From: Desmonostoc geniculatum HA4340-LM1
GTDB taxonomy: Bacteria; Cyanobacteriota; Cyanobacteriia; Cyanobacteriales; Nostocaceae
DNA length: 64,000 bases
Reading direction: 5' to 3'
Assembly: GCA_019359545.1 (NCBI GenBank)
Contig: JAHHHB010000011.1
Location: forward strand, 1 to 64,000
Shown here: piece after piece, positions 54,541 to 63,400 of the stretch
How positions within the stretch are numbered: the stretch's first letter is position 1
Layout: the number at the start of each line of letters is the position of its first letter
The notes under the pieces: model-generated
The model's database searches: none
What the model saw: only the letters and a program-made list of their open reading frames with translations
What the model was told of the DNA's origin: nothing
Made by a program: the position numbers and the translations under genes

Positions 54541-55425
54541 CTATTTGGCTACTACAACTTCATCAAACGCAGTATTTACAGATACTTCTTTCCAAGCATC
54601 TAGTTCTGCTTTCACCAACTCCAGTTTAGTATTAATAGCATAAATTGCATCTTCTCCTAACACCAATCTCAGTGCTGGATTATCGCTATCAACTGCTTGA
54701 ATTATTGCCAAAGCCGCTTTCTTAGGATCGCCTGGTTCTTGAAATTCCAATTTCTGATCTAAGATATCCCGCGCACCTTTACGCATCTCACCAATCACTG
54801 GTTCATAGTCGTTGATTTCCATATCAGCGATAACAAGAGAACGGGTAACAAAATCTGTACGAAATGCACCAGGCTCGACTATTGTGATTTTGATACCAAG
54901 GGGTGCAACTTCCTGAGCTAATGCTTCAGAAATTCCTTCTACCGCAAATTTGGTACCATTATAAATTCCCGTACCAGCATAGCCCACAAATCCACCCACT
55001 GATGAAATATTAATGATGTGTCCACTGCCTTGCTGTCGCATAGAAGGTAGTACTGTCCGTAGAACTTCTAAAACACCAAAAAAGTTTGTTTCAAACTGAC
55101 GGCGAACTTCTTCATTGCTGACTTCTTCTATAGCCCCTAAAATTCCATATCCAGCATTATTAACAAGTACATCAATGCGTCCAAATTTGGCAATTGCCTG
55201 TTTTACTGCTTCGCGTATCTCCTCAGGTTTGGTGACATCAAGTTGCACCGCTAATGTATGTTCTGGAAAGCTTGCTGCTAAATCTTCTATTAACTCTGGA
55301 TTCCTTGCGGTTAGCACTACAGTTTCACGCCGCTGAAGCACTGTTTCTGCTAATGCTCGACCTAAGCCTTTTGAGCTACCAGTAATAAACCATACTCGTG
55401 TTTTATTAATTGAGAATGTTGCCAT
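54541..55425 (-). CDS. Short-chain dehydrogenase/reductase
   Basis: Predicted 294 residues, classical SDR. WFITGSSKGLGRALAE binds the cofactor, NNAGYG follows, and the catalytic Ser and Tyr-x3-Lys are intact (INISSVGG and YNGTKFA). Substrate unknown. It is upstream of nothing in the peptide cluster but sits next to its MbtH gene on the same strand; whether it belongs to the cluster is uncertain. Confidence 0.85.
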   Translation of the reverse strand: MATFSINKTRVWFITGSSKGLGRALAETVLQRRETVVLTARNPELIEDLAASFPEHTLAVQLDVTKPEEIREAVKQAIAKFGRIDVLVNNAGYGILGAIEEVSNEEVRRQFETNFFGVLEVLRTVLPSMRQQGSGHIINISSVGGFVGYAGTGIYNGTKFAVEGISEALAQEVAPLGIKITIVEPGAFRTDFVTRSLVIADMEINDYEPVIGEMRKGARDILDQKLEFQEPGDPKKAALAIIQAVDSDNPALRLVLGEDAIYAINTKLELVKAELDAWKEVSVNTAFDEVVVAK

Positions 55426-55609
55426 AAAAAATCTCCATTTTTAACAAAAAACAATTCAGGAGTCAGTAGCCAGAATTCAATTTTGAATCCTGTGTGACTA
55501 GCGTATGAATAAACGGTGAAAAACCACACCAAAACAATTAGTTTTGGCTCTGAATTCTCTAATTTTTCCTTCTGACTTCTGAATTCTTCTTTAAACGCAC
55601 ATCTGCTTA

Positions 55610-55834
55610 CTAAATGTTGCCAGATATTTCCTGCATCTTTTTGCGAAGGCTAAGCGGTCTCATGTCAGTCCAGACTTCTTTGATGTAATTCAAACACTCT
55701 TGCTTCAAACCATTTTTTCCAACATCCTTCCAACCAATAGGGTTTTCGCGGTCAGATGGCCAAATGGAATATTGTTCTTCATGATTAACTACAACTTTGT
55801 AAATTGTTGTGTCTTCTTTGTCATCTTGATACAT
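55610..55834 (-). CDS. MbtH-family protein
   Basis: Predicted 74 residues. [20 protein letters not shown] and [12 protein letters not shown] are the conserved MbtH signature. Such proteins bind and activate NRPS adenylation domains. It is the last gene of the set that runs leftward from the NRPS gene, supporting one biosynthetic cluster. Confidence 0.95.
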   Translation of the reverse strand: MYQDDKEDTTIYKVVVNHEEQYSIWPSDRENPIGWKDVGKNGLKQECLNYIKEVWTDMRPLSLRKKMQEISGNI

Positions 55835-55942
55835 AACTAACCTCTTGATTGGAATTAATTAAACTTTGTAGTTTGGTAAAAACCCAGTTCATTAACCTTA
55901 ATAACTGGTACGTAAAAATTTCATGAGTGGTTTTAGACTTAC

Positions 55943-57316
55943 CTATTTGGTTGCTTCAATTTTGAGAGAACTTAAAGATTGGAATTCTAAAAATGTTAGT
56001 ACAAATACGATTATCATAAATAAAACATCTGCAACAAGCATTCCATAATATATGCCCCTGACTCCTGATATTCTGGAAAAGAATAGTACCAATGGTACAG
56101 TTAAGATTATGCTTCTTAACAAAATTACTACTAACACAGTTTTACCTTTGCCTATAGATAGAAAAAGAGTATTGCTAAAGTATGCTAAAGGCCATATCGG
56201 TATTAATATAGTCAAAATTATAAAATTTATTAGGTCCTTATCGGTAAAATTAACATCTGGAAGAATTATACCTAGAAACGTCCTTGGAAATAATTGTAAA
56301 GGCAACCAAATGAATATTGATAAAAAAGTTCCAATAATTGCAAAAGTTAAGTACGCTTTTTTGATCCTTTCATGATTTTGTGCGCCATAGTTCATGCCAA
56401 TTATCGGTTGTAATGCTTGAGCAAAACCAATGATGGGAATAAATACAAATGAAGAGACTTTGCCTGTTGCTCCGAAGAAAGCAATATCACTACTTGTTCC
56501 ATAGTCAGAAATTAAATTAAAAACTACAAACTCTTGAACCAATATGGCAAATGGATAAAATAATTCTGATATTCCAACTGATAAGATTGCGCGAATTAAG
56601 TATATGGCGATCGCTATTTTTTTAAAATTAACTGGAATAGAACTTTTACCAAAAATAAAATAAGCTAAGTTCGCAATGCTGTAAACAATCATCGCCATAA
56701 CTGTAGCCAGAGCAATTCCTTGAGTCCCCGAATGAAATACACTAACAAATACATAATTTAATCCAATATTCACAAAAACAAAAAGCCAATCAAATATTGA
56801 GGTTAACCTAATCTGTCCTTCTGACTTTATGACCTGACTACAAGCTTCTGCTAATATCAAAAATACCGAACCTAGTACATAAATCTTAAAATATTTTGTG
56901 CCTTCTAAAGCAACTTCACCACTTCCGCCCATTAACAAAATTAATCCTTCACCAAAGCAATAACCAATAACTGTGATGAACAATGAAATAACAACACTCA
57001 TCACTATTAAATTGCCAAATATTTTGGACTGAGTTTTGATATCTCCAGAACCAATAGCTCGACTGAGAACAGAAGCAGAACCCACCCCAATACATAAAGC
57101 AAATCCATTTATTATACCTACAAGTGGCATTGCAAGCGAGATACCAGCCAAAGCATTTTCACCAATAAATCTTCCTGCAAATAAAGCATCAATAAAAGTG
57201 TTTAAACTCAGCATCAATATCCCCAGGGTACTAGGAATTGATAACTTGAACATCAACTTAATAAGATTACCTTCAAGGATTTCATTAGTGATTTGAGATT
57301 GTTTTTGCGAGATCAT
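55943..57316 (-). CDS. MATE-family efflux transporter
   Basis: Predicted 457 residues with about twelve membrane helices. The N-terminal bundle (LSIPSTLGILMLSLNTFIDALFAG region) and LARAIGSG-like VLSRAIGSGD loop mark the MATE family, which exports drugs or metabolites using sodium or proton gradients. Base composition is more AT-rich than neighbours and HIP1 is nearly absent, hinting at transfer. In this context it probably exports the peptide product. Confidence 0.88.
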   Translation of the reverse strand: MISQKQSQITNEILEGNLIKLMFKLSIPSTLGILMLSLNTFIDALFAGRFIGENALAGISLAMPLVGIINGFALCIGVGSASVLSRAIGSGDIKTQSKIFGNLIVMSVVISLFITVIGYCFGEGLILLMGGSGEVALEGTKYFKIYVLGSVFLILAEACSQVIKSEGQIRLTSIFDWLFVFVNIGLNYVFVSVFHSGTQGIALATVMAMIVYSIANLAYFIFGKSSIPVNFKKIAIAIYLIRAILSVGISELFYPFAILVQEFVVFNLISDYGTSSDIAFFGATGKVSSFVFIPIIGFAQALQPIIGMNYGAQNHERIKKAYLTFAIIGTFLSIFIWLPLQLFPRTFLGIILPDVNFTDKDLINFIILTILIPIWPLAYFSNTLFLSIGKGKTVLVVILLRSIILTVPLVLFFSRISGVRGIYYGMLVADVLFMIIVFVLTFLEFQSLSSLKIEATK

Positions 57317-57339
57317 TTTTTAGTTTTCAGATTTACTAT

Positions 57340-58083
57340 TTATTCAACCTTCACCAAACGGCTAACGCGATACTGCTTCACTGCTTCTAACTCCATCTCT
57401 TTTGTTGAGTTAAATGCAGTCATGACCTCGCTGCAAACTTCTACTCTGGCTTCATAAGTACCTGATGTACTACCATCTCGAAGTGCAAAATTAATCTCAA
57501 CTTCTGCCCATTCACCATCTTTTTCCATCGCCAATACTTTGCCTGTTTTCAAATAATTTAGCCAACTCCAACCAGACTGCATCCAAATTTCGCGTTCAGC
57601 TTGAGCATGGGTGCAAACCATCAGTTCACGAATTTGACTTGTTTGTTGTTGATATTGTTGAAATTGCGATAAATCGTTGGGTTGTTGCATCAACTGCTGA
57701 AATATTGCTGTCAACAAAGCAGCGGCTTTACTTTCTGGAACAATAAACTCTTGTTTCTCAAATTGAGAAAACAGTTTTGCAGGGCGGTAATAGTAGAAAA
57801 CGCGGGTAAAGCCGGGATGAGAATACTCACGGTCAGGAGCAATTAGCATGGGTTTTAAATTAACTTCATGCTGAGAAATTAACTCTTGGAATAAACCGAT
57901 TACTGACTTGATAGTTGGATTATCTTGAAATATTTCTTGCGGCCAAGGTTGTGGAACTTCCATAATCAACCAATGTTCACAAGTACCTGCTGTCCCAATT
58001 AAATCTTCTCCACTAGCTTTAGAAACCAAGGAACAAAAACGACATTCTCTTGGGAGAATTTCGTGAGTATGCTGAGTTGGCAT
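57340..58083 (-). CDS. Sucrase/ferredoxin-like protein lacking the second Cys motif
   Basis: Predicted 247 residues of the sucraseferredoxin-like (thioredoxin-fold ferredoxin) type: CRFCSLVSKASGEDLIGTAG and WLIMEVPQPWP at the N terminus. The second motif, normally CTH followed by Asp and Cys pairs, reads VCTHAQAEREIWMQ, so at least part of the iron-sulfur ligand set is missing. Family function is poorly known. Position between the MATE and SDR genes places it in the peptide cluster; it may serve the P450 or be a binding protein. Confidence 0.75.
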   Translation of the reverse strand: MPTQHTHEILPRECRFCSLVSKASGEDLIGTAGTCEHWLIMEVPQPWPQEIFQDNPTIKSVIGLFQELISQHEVNLKPMLIAPDREYSHPGFTRVFYYYRPAKLFSQFEKQEFIVPESKAAALLTAIFQQLMQQPNDLSQFQQYQQQTSQIRELMVCTHAQAEREIWMQSGWSWLNYLKTGKVLAMEKDGEWAEVEINFALRDGSTSGTYEARVEVCSEVMTAFNSTKEMELEAVKQYRVSRLVKVE

Positions 58084-58133
58084 ATTTAGTATATTTGCTA
58101 TAAATCGTATTTAAAAAAATGAAATAGCAATTG

Positions 58134-59021
58134 TTAATCTAATCCCATTCCTTTTCGCATATCCTGATAAAAATTGTCATAAAAGTACTGGTGCGGCACT
58201 AATCTTTTATACAATGCATACAGCGTAAGATACCATGATGATTGCACGACAAAATATTGTCTTTTAGGTTTACGAGCTTCCAAAGCCTGCAAAATTGTAT
58301 TTGCCACTTTTTCAGGTGGTAAACCTGCGGTGCGATTGTCTCCTACTGCACCTTCCATATATATTTTGTAATTTTTGCCATATATCGCTTTAACTTCTGG
58401 CGACATATTCGCTAATGTTTGTTGATAATTCGCTTCTACTTTATCAGCTTGTTCTGGGGTTATTATTCCTGCTGGTAAAATAGAAATTACCTCAATTCCA
58501 CTAGAATATAATTCCATTCGTAAAGAATCTGTAATTGATTCGATCGCAAATTTGGAAGCAGATAAAAGACTTCTATAAGGTAGAGCTAATCTGCCACAAA
58601 TTGCACTGATATTAATAATGCGACCTTTGGCTTTTCTAATTAATGGTAAAAATGCTTGTGTGACGGCAATTTGACCAACAACATTAACTTCAAAATTAAA
58701 TCTAATATCATCTATTGGAATACATTCTAAAGGACCATCTACGGCGACAACTGCGTTATTAATTAAGGCAAATAATCCTGCATCACCAACTGCTAATGAG
58801 ACAAATTCGGTAGCAGATTTAATTTCTTCAGCTTTTGTGATATCCATAATAATTGGAGTCAAATTACCAGATGCAGCTTGCTTTAGTGACTGTGCATCTT
58901 TCTCAGTGCGGACTCCAGCAAAAACGTTATATCCTTGCTTGGCGAGTGAAAGCGCAGTCGCTCGACCTAAACCTGTGGATGTTCCTGTAATGACAACTGC
59001 GCCTTTATGACTCTGATTCAT
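58134..59021 (-). CDS. SDR-fold protein with substituted catalytic residues
   Basis: Predicted 295 residues from ATG 59021, chosen because AGGT lies before it and the TGxxxGxG loop (VVITGTSTGLGRA) then falls at residues 8-20; a frame from 59114 adds an implausible AT-rich tail. The Rossmann core is intact (NNAVVAVDGPLE), but the catalytic Ser position reads Ala (INISAICG) and the Tyr of Tyr-x3-Lys reads Leu (SLLSASKFA). Lys remains. It may bind NAD(P) without classical reduction, or act by another route. It lies between the P450 and the sucrase/ferredoxin-like gene. Confidence 0.8.
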   Translation of the reverse strand: MNQSHKGAVVITGTSTGLGRATALSLAKQGYNVFAGVRTEKDAQSLKQAASGNLTPIIMDITKAEEIKSATEFVSLAVGDAGLFALINNAVVAVDGPLECIPIDDIRFNFEVNVVGQIAVTQAFLPLIRKAKGRIINISAICGRLALPYRSLLSASKFAIESITDSLRMELYSSGIEVISILPAGIITPEQADKVEANYQQTLANMSPEVKAIYGKNYKIYMEGAVGDNRTAGLPPEKVANTILQALEARKPKRQYFVVQSSWYLTLYALYKRLVPHQYFYDNFYQDMRKGMGLD

Positions 59022-59117
59022 ACCTATTTTCTCCCAGAAAAAATGTATTTTTATGCCCGAAAAGTTAAATTTAGAAATATGGTGTATGTCAGCTGAATAA
59101 AAAACTAAATCCAAGAG

Positions 59118-60497
59118 CTAAACCAATTTAGAAACAAGTGGCTGCGACTTTTCTTGATGCTGACGCCGACCATGCATAACCATCTTCACGCCACTTGCAG
59201 GTGAACAAATCAAACCTGCAAATTTTGGACGTTCTGGACGCTTGCTAACTAACTCTAATTGATAGTGTGAAAGAAGAGTTGCTAATATAAGTTTCATTTC
59301 AAATAAAGCAAAATTCGCACCAATACACACACGAGAACCGCCGCCAAATGGCAAAAATTCGTAAGGAGAAAATTGTTTTTTTAAAAAGCGTTCTGGCTGA
59401 AATTCTTTTGGATTTGCATATAAATCTTCACGCTGATGGTTTGAATAAATATTACCAATAAGTATTGTACCGGGATGCAGTTCGTAGCCCATGATTTCAA
59501 CAGTTGATTCTACCAATCTGGGAAATGTAAATAATTGAGTTGGATAAATTCGCAAAACCTCGTTACATACAGCACTAAGGTAAGGTAATGCTACAATCCT
59601 CATGGGGTCTGGATTTTCACCAAGACTATCAAGTTCTTCGAGTAATTTTTCTCGAACATTTTTTAAACGATGAATCCAATACAAAGACCAACTAATAGCA
59701 GTTCCGGAAGCGTCACCAGATGCAAATATAGGTGACAATAAAAGGTCACGTACCTCTTCATCGCTTAATGTTTCGCCTGTTTCATCACGAGCAAATATCA
59801 GATCGCCAAGTATATCACTGGATGAAAAATCTGCTTGTTGGCGACGTTCTTTCACCTCAGTAAATAGTAGTTGAAAAAGTTCTCGTCGTAGGTTAAGGAC
59901 ATACCCTTGTGGACTCCATCGACCTAAATCTTTTTCTAAGAAAATCTTGCTAATAATTTTAACTATTAGAGATTGTCTATCGAGTTTAAGTAAAGATGCA
60001 AATAAATGCTTAATTTTCTCATAGCGCTCTCCTTGATGCAAACCAATTACCCGTTCTATACCCACTTGAAAAGTAATATCTTCAATGACTGGGTATGCAA
60101 CAAAAGGTTTTCCAACCACTTGTTTATTCATCATCTTTTCTGTGAGTTCACAGATACCTCGCCCACACGCTTGCATCCGCGCTCCATGAAAAGCTTGCAT
60201 TAAAAGTTTACGCCGATTTTTGTGAATTAAACCATCAAGTTGAAGTACTCCTTTATTTCCTGTGATAAATGCAAAATCTTCGTTTAATTCACCTCTAGCT
60301 ATAATTTCTTTGGTATTTGTAAAAATCTCTTTTATGCCTAAAGGATTGCTGATGTAAACAATTGGTGTAGAACCAGACATTATAGTAACGATATCGCCAT
60401 AACGTTGGTAAATAGCATCCAAATAGCCAAAAGGATTAAACTCGAATTGTAGACCTAATAGCCAGAATGGTGTTTTCGGTCCTGGGGGTAGTTTCAT
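59118..60497 (-). CDS. Cytochrome P450, CYP110-like
   Basis: Predicted 459 residues. LPPGPKTPFWLLG start, I-helix FASGDASGTAISW, K-helix EVLRIYP (E-x2-R) and heme loop FGGGSRVCIGANFA with the axial Cys near residue 389 are all intact. The style is that of CYP110, a cyanobacterial family acting on fatty acids and terpenes, but here it is translationally coupled to the NRPS (stop and start share one base at 60497), so it probably oxidises the peptide or its precursor. It would need an external redox partner. Confidence 0.9.
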   Translation of the reverse strand: MKLPPGPKTPFWLLGLQFEFNPFGYLDAIYQRYGDIVTIMSGSTPIVYISNPLGIKEIFTNTKEIIARGELNEDFAFITGNKGVLQLDGLIHKNRRKLLMQAFHGARMQACGRGICELTEKMMNKQVVGKPFVAYPVIEDITFQVGIERVIGLHQGERYEKIKHLFASLLKLDRQSLIVKIISKIFLEKDLGRWSPQGYVLNLRRELFQLLFTEVKERRQQADFSSSDILGDLIFARDETGETLSDEEVRDLLLSPIFASGDASGTAISWSLYWIHRLKNVREKLLEELDSLGENPDPMRIVALPYLSAVCNEVLRIYPTQLFTFPRLVESTVEIMGYELHPGTILIGNIYSNHQREDLYANPKEFQPERFLKKQFSPYEFLPFGGGSRVCIGANFALFEMKLILATLLSHYQLELVSKRPERPKFAGLICSPASGVKMVMHGRRQHQEKSQPLVSKLV

Positions 60498-63400
60498 TAG
60501 TTTGTTTTACTCCCATTATTTAGATTGCATACAGCATTATCGATACAAACTCTCAAATTTTTAGCTAATTCCTGAATATGAGGTTCAATGAAAATTGAAA
60601 AATGATCTCCAGGAACTTCCATAACTTTAATAGCTTGACGAGAACATTTACCCCAACCTAGTAAGGGGTCATCAGTATGAAATTCCGGACTTTCAAAATC
60701 ATGAATAATCTCTTCCTTGGCTCGAAAAAGAGTTAGAGAATCAGGGTAAACGAGCGGTACATAATCTCGCATCGCTTGGACATGAGCCTTGAAAAGATTG
60801 TAATAACTGAGAAAATCTTTAATCTCTGTATCACTAAAGATGAAGTTTACTTTTTGATTAATCAAATCAAGTTGCTCGTTGAGTGATAAATCTCGAAGTT
60901 CCTCAAAAGAAAGTGAAAAATCTATATTATTATCGGTTTTTATTGATTCAGCCATGCGGAGTAAAAACTTTGCATCGTCATTTTTTGTAGATTCAATGCG
61001 TGTTTCTGAAAGTATGGCATCGATTACAACTAACAAATCTACTGTTTCACCCTGTCTTTGTAATTGCTGTGCCATTTCAAAAGCAAGTACACCGCCGTAA
61101 CAATGACCACCTAAAAGATAAGGGCCATTTGGCTGTATTTTACGAATTTCTCGCAGGTAGTAGTTTGCTGTTTTTTCTACTGATAGAATTTCAGGTTCTT
61201 CTTCATCAGGGTTATGTTCTAAAGCATAAAATGGATAATCTTCACCAAGTCTTCTGGATAAATTAATATAGTGATTAATGCCTCCGCCAGCGCCATGCAT
61301 ACAAAAGAAAGGTATCTTGGAGCCAGAGGAGTTAATTGCTACCACAGGAGAATTAGAACTCTCGCGGAATGGCTGACTGACAATTGCAGCTAGTTTCTCA
61401 ATTGTGGGATTTTCAAAAAGAGTAGATAGGGTGAGATTATGGCCAAATCTGTCTTGAATTTGAGCCATTAAGCGTACAGCTAAAAATGAGTGACCACCCA
61501 AGTTAAAGAAGTTATCTATTACCCCGATAGGACTAATATTTAGAAGACTTTCCCAAAGTTTTACTAATGATAATTCTGTAAAATTCCGAGGAGCGGTTAA
61601 GGTTTTAGTAGTATTTACTCGAATAACTTCATCTGTGGGAAGAGAACGCTTGTCTACTTTGCCATTAGGTGTAAGTGGGAGTGCATCCAATACCACAAAT
61701 GCGGATGGTAGCATATAATTAGGAAATTTTTGTTGCAAATAAGGCAACAATTGTGTAGTTATTTCCTGTTTTTCTGTGACAATATATGCAATCAAACGCT
61801 GATTCTCTTCAGCATCATAAAGCGCAATTACAACAGAATCTTGTACATCTGGATGTTGAGTAATAACACTGGCAATTTCACCTAATTCTACTCGAAATCC
61901 TCGGATTTTTACTTGATGATCGTGACGACCCAAATATTCAAGATTACCATCATTGAGGTAACGCACTAAATCGCCTGTTTTATAAAGCTTTTTTTCTGCT
62001 GAAATAAAGGGGTTATCGATAAATTTTTCTTGAGTCAATTCTGGACGATTTAAATATCCCCTTGCCAAGCTATCACCACCAATATAAAGTTCGCCAATAA
62101 CTCCTACAGGTGTTGGTTGTAAATTGCGATTCAAGACATAGATTTGAATATTATCAATAGGGCGACCGATAGGAACAGTGTTTGCCTGGTCTTGTAGTAA
62201 ACTGGTGTCGTAGTAAGTAGCGTTGGCGGAAACTTCCGATGAACCGTAAAGGTTGATTAGTTTTGCAAATGGCATTAATTCTCGAAAAGTTTTAGTTAAG
62301 TTAACGGATAGTGCTTCACCGCTAGTTATCCAGAGTCTTAGTTGTGATAATTTCTGAGTCAGATGATGATAATTATCTATAAGTAAACGTAGTAATGAAG
62401 GTACAAGTATAATACGAGTAACTTTGTGATGCGCTAACGCTTCTATAAATAATTTAGCGTCTAATAGAGTTACATTGCTAATAATTACTGTAGGAATTCC
62501 TTGAAGTAAAGGAGCAAAAATTTCCCAAACAGAATCTACAAAGCTAGTAGCTGTTTTTTGACAACAAACTTCTTCTGAGGTGAAAGGATAAGTTTTCCAT
62601 AGCCAATGTAAGCCATTTACTGTACCGCGATGGGTGGCAAGAACGCCTTTAGGTGTCCCAGTTGAACCAGAAGTGTAGATGATATAGGCGAGATTATCAG
62701 GTTTTGAACTGTTAACAGGGTTTTCTGGACTTTGTTGAATAATTTTGTCTTTGTGGATATCAAGGCAAACAATTTTAGGCGAAGATAATGATAGCTTTTC
62801 TAATATTTCTTGATGGCTAATTAATATTGAGGCTTGAGAATCCGAGAGCATAAAATTTAAACGCTCAACTGGATAACTTGGATCTAGGGGAATGTATGCA
62901 CCACCAGCTTTGAGAATGGCTAAAATTCCCACCACCATATCTATGGAACGTTCCAGACAGATAGCAACGAGTGTTTCTTTTGTTACACCCTGTTTTTGTA
63001 AATAATTTGCAAGCTGATTAGCTTTATGGTTAAGTTGACGATAAGTCAGTTGCTCAGACTGATGAATTAACGCTATAGAATCAGGCGTTAGTTCAACTTG
63101 TTGTTCAAATAGTTGATCGAGAGATAAATTTTTATACTCTGCACTAGTTTGATTAAACTTAAATAATAATTCTTCTTGTTCTGCAACAGTTAGTAGTGAT
63201 AACTCACAAATACGCTGCTCTGGATTAGCAACGATATTTTCTAATAAAGTTTGGAAGTTGTTGATAAATTGGATAATGGTTGTTGCATCAAAAATATCTG
63301 TATTGTACTCTAAACATCCTGTTAAGCCCTCTTGGGATTCAAACATGGATAGGAAAATATCTAGTTGAGATGTACCGCTATCAAAGTCTAGAGTATGCAA

